This document shows positions 43,143 through 52,651 of a DNA stretch of 64,000 bases, in pieces (position 1 is the first letter of the stretch; every line of letters starts with the position of its first letter). Source of the DNA: G965261775 sp965261775 (GTDB lineage Bacteria > Pseudomonadota > Gammaproteobacteria > Eutrophobiales > Eutrophobiaceae). The notes beneath the pieces were generated by a model. The model had not been told where the DNA came from, did no database searches, and was given only the letters and a program-made list of their open reading frames with translations. The stretch covers positions 1,612,001 to 1,676,000 of the forward strand of contig OZ253477.1 of the NCBI GenBank assembly GCA_965261775.1, written 5' to 3'. The position numbers and the translations under genes were made by a program.

Positions 43143-45545
43143 TCAGGTGTCCACATTCTCGGCAACCAATGCGTTGCGTTCTATGAATAATTTCCTGGGT
43201 TCGACCCGATCACCCATCAAAGTCGTAAATATTTCATCCGCCTCAATGGCGTCTTCTATCTGTATCTGTAAAAGACTGCGGGTCTCAGCATCCATCGTTG
43301 TCTCCCAGAGCTGTTCCGGATTCATTTCCCCCAAGCCCTTGTAACGCTGTATCGAAAGACCCTGTCCGGCCTCCTTCAACAACCAGTCAAAGCCTTGTTT
43401 GAGTGAAATGATGGCTTGCTTACGTTCATTGCGCTGTACATAGCTGCCCCCATTAAGGGACACCATCTGCTCCAGAGCCGAAAGCCTCTTATAATCCTCA
43501 GATGAAAAAAATACAGGAGTAAAGATATTGCGGGTCTCCACACCATGAACCAGCACCGAAACTTCGGCACCTTGCGATTCTCCGTCTGTATTAAAGAATT
43601 TGACCCTGTATTCCATTGCGCTGCTTCCTTGTGCATTCAAGTTGTCAACCAGCCTTTCAAACCACGGATGAATCACAGTCGGAGTTTTGCAATCTTCTTC
43701 CGTGATAACAGGCATATAACGCATGGCATCAATAATAGTGGGATGATAGCACTTGCTAAGGGAATCACAGGCCCGATTCATAACAATATAATGCTGCACC
43801 ATCTCTCCCAACGCTTCGCCCTTAATGGACTCGGAACCCTGCACAGTGAATATCTGACTGTTTTCCAAAGCCGATTCGAGCAGGAAGGCCTCTCGTTCCG
43901 CATCGTCTTTCAGATAACGTTCTTGTTTCCCTTTTTTAATTTTGTAAAGGGGCGGCTGAGCGATGTAGATATAGCCCATTTTTACCAGCTCTGGCATCTG
44001 CCGATAGAAGAATGTCAATAACAAGGCACGTATATGGGCACCATCCACGTCAGCATCCGTCATGATAATAATACGGTGGTAACGAAGTTTTAACAGATTA
44101 AATTCGTCCTTACCAATACCGCATCCCAGAGCGGTAATAAGCGCCCGGATTTCTGTGGAGGACAACATTTTATCCGGACGTGCCTTTTCGACATTAAGTA
44201 TCTTTCCTTTCAAAGGCAAAATGGCCTGATTGCGTCTATCACGACCCTGCTTGGCTGAACCGCCAGCGGAATCGCCTTCCACCAAGAACAATTCCGAAAG
44301 GGCTGGATCCTTTTCCTGACAATCGGCAAGTTTACCGGGCAAACCCGAGATATCAAGCACCGTTTTGCGCCGGGTCAGTTCTCTTGCTTTTCGAGCGGCC
44401 TCACGGGCTTTTGCTGCACTGATAATTTTCTGACTGATTGCCTTTGCCTCGGCAGGTTTCTCCAAAAGAAATTCCTGTAATTTCTCGGCCACGCCGGATT
44501 CCACTGCCGCCTTCACCTGACTGGAAACCAGCTTGTCTTTTGTCTGGGATGAAAACTTAGGGTCCGAGAGTTTAATGGATAGCACCGCTGTTAACCCCTC
44601 CCGGACATCATCACCGATGATACCTATCTTGGCTCTATTTGTAATACCCTGTTTTTCCATATACTGATTAAAACTTCGTGTCAGAGCTGCCTTCAGACCG
44701 GATAAATGCGTCCCACCATCTTTCTGAGGGATAGTATTGGTAAAACAAAAGATATTTTCCTGATAAGAATCATTCCATTGCATAGCAAGCTGGATATTAA
44801 CATTGTCTTTCTTAACAGTGATATCAATTACCGTATCATGTAACGTTACCTTGCTGGAATTCAGATGCTTTATGAATGCACTGATGCCACCCTTGTATTC
44901 AAACCTGTCCGACTTGCCGCTACGCTCATCAAGTAATTCAATGCGGATCCCTGAATTCAAAAAAGATAACTCTCGCAAACGCTTTACCAGAATATCGTAA
45001 TGAAATTCAAGCTGCGTAAATATTGACGGGCTAGGCAGGAAAGTTACCTTTGTCCCCGTTTTATCCGAGAGACAACCCTTTTTCAGTTCGGTAACAGCAT
45101 TACCGTTCTTATAGTGTTGCTCGTATACAAAGCCATCCTTTTGGATCACCAGATGCAATTTATCCGACAAAGCATTTACCACGGAGACTCCGACCCCATG
45201 AAGACCACCGGAAACCTTATAAGATTTGCCATCAAACTTGCTACCAGCATGAAGCGTCGTCATAATCACTTCCGCTGCTGAGGGCCCCTCCTCATGTATC
45301 CCGACGGGTATTCCGCGACCATTATCTACTACGGAAACCGATCCATCGGAATGAACCGTCACTTTGATATAATCGCAATGACCGGCCAACGCTTCGTCGA
45401 TACTATTATCAACGACTTCGAATACCATATGATGCAGGCCGGTTCCATCGTTTGTATCACCGATATACATGCCTGGTCGCTTCTTAACTGCTTCCAGTCC
45501 CTTCAAGACTTTGATTCTCGACGAATCGTAACTATCTTTTTCCAA
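43143..45545 (-). CDS. gyrB: DNA gyrase subunit B, 800 aa
   Basis: ATPase/TOPRIM subunit. GHKL ATPase with VFEVVDNSIDEALAGHC and GGLHGVGVSVVNAL, transducer QTKDKLVSSQVK, TOPRIM ELFLVEGDSAGGSAKQGRDR and DADVDGAHIRALLLTFFYRQMPEL, and a tail ending RYKGLGEMNPEQLWETTMD. Standard gamma-type length. The start is TTG 45545, supported by an AGGGAG RBS. recF is not next to it; a spacer with two parS-like sites lies between it and dnaN. Confidence 0.97.
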   Translation of the reverse strand: MEKDSYDSSRIKVLKGLEAVKKRPGMYIGDTNDGTGLHHMVFEVVDNSIDEALAGHCDYIKVTVHSDGSVSVVDNGRGIPVGIHEEGPSAAEVIMTTLHAGSKFDGKSYKVSGGLHGVGVSVVNALSDKLHLVIQKDGFVYEQHYKNGNAVTELKKGCLSDKTGTKVTFLPSPSIFTQLEFHYDILVKRLRELSFLNSGIRIELLDERSGKSDRFEYKGGISAFIKHLNSSKVTLHDTVIDITVKKDNVNIQLAMQWNDSYQENIFCFTNTIPQKDGGTHLSGLKAALTRSFNQYMEKQGITNRAKIGIIGDDVREGLTAVLSIKLSDPKFSSQTKDKLVSSQVKAAVESGVAEKLQEFLLEKPAEAKAISQKIISAAKAREAARKARELTRRKTVLDISGLPGKLADCQEKDPALSELFLVEGDSAGGSAKQGRDRRNQAILPLKGKILNVEKARPDKMLSSTEIRALITALGCGIGKDEFNLLKLRYHRIIIMTDADVDGAHIRALLLTFFYRQMPELVKMGYIYIAQPPLYKIKKGKQERYLKDDAEREAFLLESALENSQIFTVQGSESIKGEALGEMVQHYIVMNRACDSLSKCYHPTIIDAMRYMPVITEEDCKTPTVIHPWFERLVDNLNAQGSSAMEYRVKFFNTDGESQGAEVSVLVHGVETRNIFTPVFFSSEDYKRLSALEQMVSLNGGSYVQRNERKQAIISLKQGFDWLLKEAGQGLSIQRYKGLGEMNPEQLWETTMDAETRSLLQIQIEDAIEADEIFTTLMGDRVEPRKLFIERNALVAENVDT

Positions 45546-45602
45546 ACTAATCTCCCTACTCTAGCTGCGGTAAAATATCCCTAACACCTGTCTATCACGC
45601 CG

Positions 45603-45618
45603 CGTTTCACATGAAACA
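45603..45618. promoter_or_regulatory. parS-like ParB binding site 1
   Basis: CGTTTCACATGAAACA matches the bacterial parS palindrome TGTTTCACGTGAAACA at 14 of 16 positions, differing at the first and ninth bases. Confidence 0.75.
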
Positions 45619-45818
45619 TAAGCATCTTGTAACTTCGGTGAAGGCAAAAACGTTTGAACATCTTCATTAAAGCGCACTAATTTCTTGTTGATATATTGGA
45701 TTATCAATTATCACATCATTAGAAAATAATTCTGACCTATATGTACCTGAATCCTTCTAAAGGCGATATAGTACTATATGAAAGAACTACTATCACCAAA
45801 AGTAGTGCATATAACCCT

Positions 45819-45834
45819 GTTTCATGTGAAACAA
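45819..45834. promoter_or_regulatory. parS-like ParB binding site 2
   Basis: TGTTTCATGTGAAACA matches the parS consensus at 15 of 16 positions (T for C at position 8). It lies 216 bp from site 1. Confidence 0.85.
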
Positions 45835-45971
45835 CAGCCAATCAAGCCAACGACGCTTTTCTTTGAAACGTCTATTTCGAAACAGATTTTTCTCTGGATA
45901 ACAGACAAGCGGCCCCTAGAATAGATGTCTTTCCCGCTGGCACATTGGGGCCATAGAAAAAATTTAGTCGG

Positions 45972-47084
45972 CTACAGTTTCATCGGCATCACAACATGCT
46001 GACAATTCGACTTGCCCTTCGGCTCGTCCTCAGGAAGAATCAGGCAACCTGTATTTGTATCCAGCATACTCAGCAGGACTTTCGGCTGTTTTATTGAAGA
46101 CAAAGCCTCTAGTAAATATGAAATATTAAATCCTATTTCCAGATCGTCTCCCTGATAATCTACTTCTACTTCCTCCTCGGCCTTTTCCTGCAGACTATTA
46201 CTAGTCATGGCACGCAAAGTATTTGACGTAAGCACTATCCTGACACCATGGTATTTTTCATTGGACAAAACAGAAACGCGATTCAGACTTTCTTTTAACT
46301 CTTCCCTCTCGGCAATAGCCGGCGTTTTGCTGGTTTCAGGGATCACCCGGCGGTAATCTGGAAACTTACCATCAATCAATTTACTGGTAAAACAAAAATT
46401 CACACCTCTGATACGGACATGATTAGCACTGATTTCTACCCGAACGCTTTCCTTCTCACCTTGAAGCAACCGCGCTAATTCATTAATACCCTTTACAGGA
46501 ACAATAAGTTGCCTTGATTCGCTCTCCAAAACGTCTACTTCAGTTTCATCCAGCGCTAATCGATGGCCATCCGTCGCAACAGCTCGTAATACCTTTCCGG
46601 AAATCTCCAGTAAAAGACCGTTCAGATAATATCGAACGTCATCTCGTGCCATGGCGAATTTCGTATTTTCAATAATTCCCGCCAGACTCTGAGAGGAAAC
46701 TTCAAATTCCATGACATTTTCACCTATCTCCATTGTTGGATAATCCTCAGCTCGTAATCCAGCTAAAACGAATCGACTCTTACCGGAACTGATAGAAACA
46801 TGATCGTTTTTGGTACTGAATCGCAGGACCGAACCAACAGGTAAATTGCGACAAATATCAAATAATTTCCTGGCAGGCATGGTCAACTTACCTTCCACAC
46901 CCAGTGGGGAATTATCCCCGACCGTCAGTTCAACCTCCATGTCGGTTGCTGTAACCAAAAACGAGTCTTTCTCTAAATGAAATAGTACGTTTGATAATAT
47001 TGGTAATCCCTGACGGCGATCTACAATATTGCTCAGTGCTTGTAAAACAGGTAGCAGAACATCTCTTTCAATATTAAATTCCAT
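45972..47084 (-). CDS. dnaN: DNA polymerase III beta subunit (sliding clamp), 370 aa
   Basis: Processivity clamp; three repeated clamp domains with MEFNIERDVLLPVLQALSNIVDRRQGLPILSNVLF at the start, LVTATDMEVEL, GLLLEISGKVLRAVATDGHRLAL and a C-terminal QHVVMPMKL that ends the peptide-binding pocket. Full length. Unlike in most relatives, recF does not follow. Confidence 0.97.
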   Translation of the reverse strand: MEFNIERDVLLPVLQALSNIVDRRQGLPILSNVLFHLEKDSFLVTATDMEVELTVGDNSPLGVEGKLTMPARKLFDICRNLPVGSVLRFSTKNDHVSISSGKSRFVLAGLRAEDYPTMEIGENVMEFEVSSQSLAGIIENTKFAMARDDVRYYLNGLLLEISGKVLRAVATDGHRLALDETEVDVLESESRQLIVPVKGINELARLLQGEKESVRVEISANHVRIRGVNFCFTSKLIDGKFPDYRRVIPETSKTPAIAEREELKESLNRVSVLSNEKYHGVRIVLTSNTLRAMTSNSLQEKAEEEVEVDYQGDDLEIGFNISYLLEALSSIKQPKVLLSMLDTNTGCLILPEDEPKGKSNCQHVVMPMKL

Positions 47085-47273
47085 ACTTATACCTAAACTG
47101 ATTATTACTACTGTTGTAGTTTTTTGTTCATAAACATGATTTATCTATTAGAAACAATACATTACAGACTAAGATTAGTTGAATATAGTATGTATTGTAA
47201 CCATTATAATGCTTGAAATGATGTGGATAAATAATCGCGTTTATATCCTTTATAACTTTTCCACATCTAATCC
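47085..47273. other. Candidate origin spacer between dnaN and dnaA
   Basis: AT-rich 189 bp. It contains a perfect DnaA box (TGTGGATAA, 47222-47230, minus orientation), a near box TTTTCCACA (47257-47265) and an inverted repeat ACAATACAT/ATGTATTGT (47155-47163 and 47191-47199). With dnaA and parS sites close by, this is the best oriC candidate in the window, though only two boxes are clear. Confidence 0.55.
47222..47230 (-). promoter_or_regulatory. Consensus DnaA box in dnaN-dnaA spacer
   Basis: TTATCCACA on the minus strand, upstream of dnaN; a second, one-mismatch box (TTTTCCACA) lies 26 nt further on in the opposite orientation. Confidence 0.7.
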
Positions 47274-48611
47274 TCAGCTTGTCAATATCTTTGTCAGATT
47301 CATAAAATCTTCTTCAATAAGGTTTTCTGTTTTTCTTAATTCCTTTATTTTTCGACAGGCGTGCAAAACAGTGGTGTGATCTCTTCCGCCGAAGGCATCG
47401 CCAATCTCTGGCAAGCTGTGGTTAGTCAGTTCTTTAGATATTGCCATTGCCATTTGTCTCGGTCTCGTGATAGAACGGTTGCGCCGTTTTGATAAAAGAT
47501 CAGCCAGTCTTATTTTGTAATATTCCGCTGTGGTTTTCTGGATATTCTCAATGGTAATTTGCCGGTCTTGGATAATTAAAAGGTCTTTCAGTGCTTCCTG
47601 GGCGAGTTCCAGCGTTATGGCTTTTCCCGTTAAATTAACATTTGCGATAATTCTGTTAAGAGCACCCTCAAGTTCTCTGACATTGGAACGGAAACGCTTG
47701 GCAATGAAAAATGATACTTTGTCAGGCAGGGTTTTTTGTGCCTGCATCGCTTTTTGGCGAAGAATGGCCACCCGTGTCTCCAACTCCGGTGGATCAATGG
47801 AAATAGTCAGACCCCAGCCAAAGCGTGATTTTAATCTTTCTTCAAGGCCGCTGACTTCTTTTGGATAGCGGTCACATGTTAACACAATCTGGTGTTTTCC
47901 TTCCAGCAGAGTATTGAAAGTGTGGAAGAATTCCTCCTGAGAACGTTCCTTGCCAGCGAAAAATTGAATATCGTCTATGAGAAGTGTATCTAGTGAACGG
48001 TAGTGTCTTTTGAATTCATTAATAGCGTTGTGTTGTAATGCCCTGACCATATCAGCGACGAAGCGTTCCGAATGAAGGTAAGCTATATTGGCACTGGAGC
48101 GAGCTTCCAGAATAGCGGAACCAATAGCATGCATTAGGTGAGTCTTGCCAAGGCCGACGCCGCCGTATATGAATAGGGGATTATAAGCATTTCCCGGATT
48201 TTCCGCGACTTGAAGTGAGGCTGCTCGAGCTAGTTGGTTTGATTTTCCTTCAACAAAGGTATCAAAGGTAAAAAGGCTGTTAAGGTTGCTGGAATGTTTG
48301 ACCGTTCTTTTCTTTTCTACCCTGCCAAAGCTTGGTGCAGCATTATTTTTATTGAGTATACTCTGTTTCTCAATTTGATTTCTGCTGCCGATTTCCAGGT
48401 TGAGTTGAATATTCTGTCCACCTATTAACTCCTGAATCCTGTCAAGGTAACGTTCGTTTATCCAGTCCAGAACGAAACGATTAGGAGCAAGAAGGCGGAT
48501 ATTCTTTTGATCCTCAATCGCGTGCAAGGGGCGTATCCAGGTATTGAACTGCTGAGGAGGTAATTCGACTTCCAGTGTCTCCAAACAGCGTTTCCAAGGG
48601 GACATCCTCAC
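47274..48611 (-). CDS. dnaA: Chromosomal replication initiator DnaA, 445 aa
   Basis: Opens the origin. Domain I (WKRCLETLEVELPPQQFNTWIRPL), variable domain II, AAA+ domain III with Walker A GGVGLGKTHLMHAIG and Walker B LLIDDIQFFAGKE, and domain IV with the DnaA-box signature FGGRDHTTVLHACRKI. GTG start 48611 with AGGAGG five bases upstream; ATG 48605 is the alternative. Divergent from rpmH. Confidence 0.97.
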   Translation of the reverse strand: MRMSPWKRCLETLEVELPPQQFNTWIRPLHAIEDQKNIRLLAPNRFVLDWINERYLDRIQELIGGQNIQLNLEIGSRNQIEKQSILNKNNAAPSFGRVEKKRTVKHSSNLNSLFTFDTFVEGKSNQLARAASLQVAENPGNAYNPLFIYGGVGLGKTHLMHAIGSAILEARSSANIAYLHSERFVADMVRALQHNAINEFKRHYRSLDTLLIDDIQFFAGKERSQEEFFHTFNTLLEGKHQIVLTCDRYPKEVSGLEERLKSRFGWGLTISIDPPELETRVAILRQKAMQAQKTLPDKVSFFIAKRFRSNVRELEGALNRIIANVNLTGKAITLELAQEALKDLLIIQDRQITIENIQKTTAEYYKIRLADLLSKRRNRSITRPRQMAMAISKELTNHSLPEIGDAFGGRDHTTVLHACRKIKELRKTENLIEEDFMNLTKILTS

Positions 48612-48782
48612 AAATAACCTCCTGCGTTTTAATAGTGAGAAAAATAAGGAATAAATAACGCAAGTTTATACTGGATTAAAGCGGTTATAAAGAAGGATTT
48701 AGAATATAATTGACATTTTTATATTGGCGATGCTAGCATATCTCCTTCAATATTCATTCTGAATTTTAAGGTTCCTGTACTT

Positions 48783-48917
48783 ATGAAACGAACGTACCAA
48801 CCCAGTAATCTGAAACGCAAGAGAAATCACGGGTTTCGTGCGCGTATGCAGAACCGTTCAGGTAGACTGATTATCAAGGCGAGGCGTAATAAAGGAAGAA
48901 GAAGGCTTTCTGCCTGA
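48783..48917 (+). CDS. rpmH: 50S ribosomal protein L34, 44 aa
   Basis: Starts MKRTYQPSNLKRKRNHGFR and ends with an arginine-rich GRRRLSA, the invariant L34 pattern. First gene of the rpmH-rnpA-yidD-yidC-mnmE run beside the origin. Confidence 0.98.
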   Translation: MKRTYQPSNLKRKRNHGFRARMQNRSGRLIIKARRNKGRRRLSA

Positions 48918-48969
48918 CTTTTATTCCCTCCGACATAATTGGGAATGTCTTGTTCACCATGTCGAGTTC

Positions 48970-49311
48970 GTGGTCAACCCTCTGTACAATAAATTAAAGG
49001 GGAAGGCGGCCTTCAGAGACCTTTTTTCTTCCAGAAAGCGCGTTTTTGACAAGCGGTTCCTGTTCATAGCTAAGTGTAACCACGATGAATCTTCGAGGTT
49101 AGTCTTGGCTGTCCCGAAGCGCTACGTACGGAATTCAGTCAGGCGGAACCGTATAAAGCGGGTCATCAGGGAAAGTTTCAGATTAAATCGGGAGAAGTTC
49201 AAAGGGTTTGATTTGGCTGTTTTGGTACGTGGACCGATAAATGTCCTGGATAGAAGAGATTTCGACGAGATACTCATAAAGAATTGGCAAAAGATTAAAT
49301 GCGATGGTTAG
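48970..49311 (+). CDS. rnpA: Ribonuclease P protein component, 113 aa
   Basis: Protein part of RNase P, for tRNA 5' processing. Substrate-binding helix RNSVRRNRIKRVIRESFR is the family signature, with FLFIAKCN and FDLAVLVRGP strands. GTG start (48970); an ATG 12 nt upstream is in another frame. Overlaps yidD by 13 bp. Confidence 0.95.
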   Translation: MVNPLYNKLKGKAAFRDLFSSRKRVFDKRFLFIAKCNHDESSRLVLAVPKRYVRNSVRRNRIKRVIRESFRLNREKFKGFDLAVLVRGPINVLDRRDFDEILIKNWQKIKCDG

Positions 49312-49520
49312 TCTTAAAATTAATCTGTTTTTACCGGAGATATATCAGTATAGCGCTACTTCCCCGGTGTCGTTATCTGCCAACCTGCTCGGAATATGCC
49401 TTTGATGCCATTGGTGAGTATGGTCTCATACAGGGTGGTGTCATGGCCTTGAAAAGAATATGCCGTTGCCATCCGTTCCGTACCGGTGGCTTTGATCCTC
49501 TACCACCAAAGTCAAAGTGA
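49299..49520 (+). CDS. yidD: Membrane protein insertion efficiency factor YidD, 73 aa
   Basis: Short amphipathic protein with LKLICFYRRYIS, the CRYLPTCSEYAFDAI cysteine motif and RICRCHPFRTGGFDPLP, all YidD hallmarks. Sits in its usual place between rnpA and yidC. Confidence 0.95.
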   Translation: MRWLVLKLICFYRRYISIALLPRCRYLPTCSEYAFDAIGEYGLIQGGVMALKRICRCHPFRTGGFDPLPPKSK

Positions 49521-49524
49521 AATT

Positions 49525-51183
49525 ATGGAAGCGATGCGCTTAGTTCTGTTCATAGCACTGGGTCTGGTATTGACTATGATCTGGCAGGCCTGGCAGGAAG
49601 ATTATGGACAGATAGACAGTTCTCCCGAGGTTATGCAACAGATAGCTCCCTCTGCGCCAGACGACCTGCCAGACCGTGATATTCTGAAAAAGCAACCGCA
49701 GGTAGTGGAAATTACCCCGATAGCAGAAATAGCGGGAGAAGTAGACGTGGCAGACACCCTGATCAGGGTTAAAACGGATGTGCTGGATATTGATATCAGC
49801 ACACGAGGCGGGACGATACAAAAACTGGCTTTGTTGTTATACCCAATAGACAAGTCAAGGCCAGAGCAATTAGTAGAACTGCTATACAGTGACATTGATA
49901 ATTTTTACATTGTTCAAGGTGGTTTGCTCAGTGAACAGGAAGCCCCCAATCATCATACAGACAACTTTCAGGCAGAGAGCCATCATTACACTCTAGGTGA
50001 TAAGGACTCGTTAACCGTCCCCTTATTATGGAAAGGGGAATCCGGGCTTGAGGTGATCAAGACATTTACGTTCTATAAAGGAAAATATATAGCCGACGTC
50101 CAATATCAGGTCACCAATGTCAGCACATCCGATTGGACCGGGCGTGTCTACAGCCAGATAAATCGCACGGCGCCGAGAGAAAATGGCCCCAAATTTATCT
50201 ATACCTACACTGGCGCCGTTGTGTCATCCCCGGAAAATCGCTATAAGAAGATTGATTTTGGGGATATCCAGGACAAAAAACTCTCGCTCACCATAGCGAA
50301 TGGCTGGGTGGCAATGTTACAGCACTATTTTCTAACAGCCCTGTTGCCTAGTTCAATAGAGGAAAAATACCATTACTATACACTTAACCCGGATAATAGA
50401 AGCTATGTTATCGGGGCAATTTCTCAATCACAAAACATAGGTGTGAATCAGGCGCACACATTTACCCATAAACTGTATTTTGGTCCCAAGATAAAAAAGG
50501 ACCTCGCAGTAATAGCGGAAGGTCTTGATTTAACCGCCGATTACGGCATTTTCTGGTTCATTGCCAATCCGCTATTCTGGGTGTTAGATTATATTTATAC
50601 ATTTACCGGTAACTGGGGCTGGTCAATTGTTCTCGTTACATTATTGTTGAAAGTGCTTTTTTTTCATCTGTCAGCCGCAGGGTATCGTTCTATGGCGAAT
50701 ATGCGCAGGGTACAGCCCCGTTTATTAGCCATCCGGGAGCGCTACAAGGACGACAAGATGAAACTTAATCAGGCAATGATGGATTTGTACAAAACTGAAA
50801 AAATAAATCCGCTAGGCGGTTGCTTTCCAATACTTGTACAAATCCCAGTGTTTATATCGCTCTACTGGGTATTACTGGAAAGCGTTGAAATGAGGCAGGC
50901 AGACTTTGCTTTGTGGATTGAAGATCTTTCCATCCCCGATCCATTCTTCATCCTGCCCCTGTTTATGGGCGTTACCATGTTCATACAGCAAAAGCTCAAC
51001 CCTGTCCCTATGGATCCGGTACAGGCCAAAGTCATGGCCATATTGCCCTTTATTTTTACGGTTTTCTTCGCCTTCTTTCCGGCCGGCCTTGTTCTGTACT
51101 GGGTGGTCAATAATATCCTTTCCATCCTCCAGCAGTGGGCCATTACCCGTAATATTGAGAGAGCAACTGCCAGCGGGGATTGA
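49525..51183 (+). CDS. yidC: Membrane protein insertase YidC, 552 aa
   Basis: Inserts and folds inner-membrane proteins with or without Sec. An N-terminal helix (MRLVLFIALGLVLTMIW), a large periplasmic domain with TGAVVSSPENRYKKIDF and WVAMLQHYFLTALLP, then the five-helix core: NWGWSIVLVTLLLKVLFF, SAAGYRSMANMRRVQPRL, NPLGGCFPILVQIPVFISLYWVL and FFPAGLVLYWVVNNILSILQQW. The gram-negative form. Start ATG 49525, 4 nt after yidD. Confidence 0.96.
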   Translation: MEAMRLVLFIALGLVLTMIWQAWQEDYGQIDSSPEVMQQIAPSAPDDLPDRDILKKQPQVVEITPIAEIAGEVDVADTLIRVKTDVLDIDISTRGGTIQKLALLLYPIDKSRPEQLVELLYSDIDNFYIVQGGLLSEQEAPNHHTDNFQAESHHYTLGDKDSLTVPLLWKGESGLEVIKTFTFYKGKYIADVQYQVTNVSTSDWTGRVYSQINRTAPRENGPKFIYTYTGAVVSSPENRYKKIDFGDIQDKKLSLTIANGWVAMLQHYFLTALLPSSIEEKYHYYTLNPDNRSYVIGAISQSQNIGVNQAHTFTHKLYFGPKIKKDLAVIAEGLDLTADYGIFWFIANPLFWVLDYIYTFTGNWGWSIVLVTLLLKVLFFHLSAAGYRSMANMRRVQPRLLAIRERYKDDKMKLNQAMMDLYKTEKINPLGGCFPILVQIPVFISLYWVLLESVEMRQADFALWIEDLSIPDPFFILPLFMGVTMFIQQKLNPVPMDPVQAKVMAILPFIFTVFFAFFPAGLVLYWVVNNILSILQQWAITRNIERATASGD

Positions 51184-51194
51184 CGTCTTTCGCC

Positions 51195-52538
51195 ATGTCA
51201 TCCGATCGGGATACGATCACTGCCATTGCCACCCCCGCCGGTAGCGGTGGCCTTGGAATCATACGCATCTCCGGCGATAACTGTCTGTCAATATATCGGA
51301 AATTGACGGAGAAACAACCGGAACCGCGCCTTGCGGACTATGTCAGCTTTAAGACACAGACAGGTGAATTGATTGATAAGGGGATTGCCATTTATTTCAA
51401 GGGGCCGGGATCCTATACGGGCGAAGACGTTATGGAGTGCCACATTCATGGTAATCCGATTTTGTTGAATATGCTGTTGGAAGAAACCATCTCGGCGGGT
51501 GCCAGGCAGGCATTACCGGGAGAGTTTACCGAAAGGGCCTTTCTGAATAATAAAATTGATCTGGTTCAAGCGGAAGCTGTTGCCGATTTGATTGACAGTC
51601 ATTCCAGAAAAGCGGTGCGTTCCGCAATCCAATCTCTGCAGGGCACTTTCTCCGAACATCTATATGCGTTGAAAGATCAGATCTTAAAAGCCGCAGTTCT
51701 TATAGAAGCCACCTTGGATTTCCCGGACGAAGAAGACATCACTGTCGATCCGACTCCAGCCGTCAAGGCAATAGGACAAACCCTGATCGCATTGGGTGAA
51801 TTATTAGACAAGGCCGAATCGGGGAGGCGACTGCACGATACGGCTGTTCTTGCCATTGTCGGGCCGCCCAATGTTGGCAAGTCATGCATCATGAATATTC
51901 TGTCGGGTCATGATTGTGCTATCGTGTCGGACCGCCCCGGCACAACCCGTGACGCCATCAGAGAACAGGTGTTATTAGAAGGAAACAGTTACACTTTAGT
52001 AGATACGGCGGGTCTCCGGGACACGGTTGATGACGTTGAGCGGGAAGGCATGAACAAGACCAGGCAGACTATTCACCAAGCCGACCTCGTGCTGACGGTG
52101 TTTGATGCTAGTCACAGAGACGATACGGCAGAGCGAGCAATAGCAGGCTATCTCCCGGCCTCGTCAAGGCGGTTGACCGTTTTCAATAAGACAGACCTGT
52201 GCGATAAAGCCTTCCCGGCCAATACGGATACGATGATTTATACCTCTGCCAAAACAGGTGACGGCATACAGACGCTACTGAAGTGCATCCGCGAAATCCT
52301 GCACAGAGAAGACTTGTCGGAAAATTCCTTTTCCGCCCGGGCGCGTCATATCAACACTCTGCGCGCCGTGAGAAAAACACTGTTGCTGGCGCGGGAAAGT
52401 GCGCAAAAAGGGGAGGGGATAGAGATCATGGCTGAATATCTGCGACAGGCGCTGGCGGGCTTTGATCAATTGCTGGGCAGGACGACAGCAGACGATATTC
52501 TGGGCGAAATTTTTTCGCGTTTCTGTATCGGGAAATAA
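51195..52538 (+). CDS. mnmE: tRNA modification GTPase MnmE, 447 aa
   Basis: With MnmG makes the 5-carboxymethylaminomethyl group on wobble U34. ITAIATPAGSGGLGIIRISG (folate-binding N domain), LPGEFTERAFLNNKIDLVQAEAVADLI, G domain with GPPNVGKSCIMNIL and DTAGLRDT, and the FCIGK C-terminus with the catalytic cysteine. Start ATG 51195, 11 nt after yidC. mnmG, rsmG and parAB, often next in relatives, do not follow here. Confidence 0.96.
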   Translation: MSSDRDTITAIATPAGSGGLGIIRISGDNCLSIYRKLTEKQPEPRLADYVSFKTQTGELIDKGIAIYFKGPGSYTGEDVMECHIHGNPILLNMLLEETISAGARQALPGEFTERAFLNNKIDLVQAEAVADLIDSHSRKAVRSAIQSLQGTFSEHLYALKDQILKAAVLIEATLDFPDEEDITVDPTPAVKAIGQTLIALGELLDKAESGRRLHDTAVLAIVGPPNVGKSCIMNILSGHDCAIVSDRPGTTRDAIREQVLLEGNSYTLVDTAGLRDTVDDVEREGMNKTRQTIHQADLVLTVFDASHRDDTAERAIAGYLPASSRRLTVFNKTDLCDKAFPANTDTMIYTSAKTGDGIQTLLKCIREILHREDLSENSFSARARHINTLRAVRKTLLLARESAQKGEGIEIMAEYLRQALAGFDQLLGRTTADDILGEIFSRFCIGK

Positions 52539-52651
52539 CGGGTGCTTATCAACAGGGATGATGAAGCCATACAATCCGTCTCCTCTTGAAATAAAAAAAG
52601 ATGACGACAACACTGGTTGCAGAAACGCAGCTTCCCTCAAAAAAATCTCTG

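Larger units (their letters stand above)
45546..45971. other. gyrB-dnaN spacer in the recF position
   Basis: AT-rich 426 bp with no recF-like frame. It holds two parS-like palindromes and a TCTGGATAA word one base off a DnaA box (near 45894). It probably also carries the gyrB promoter. Confidence 0.7.
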
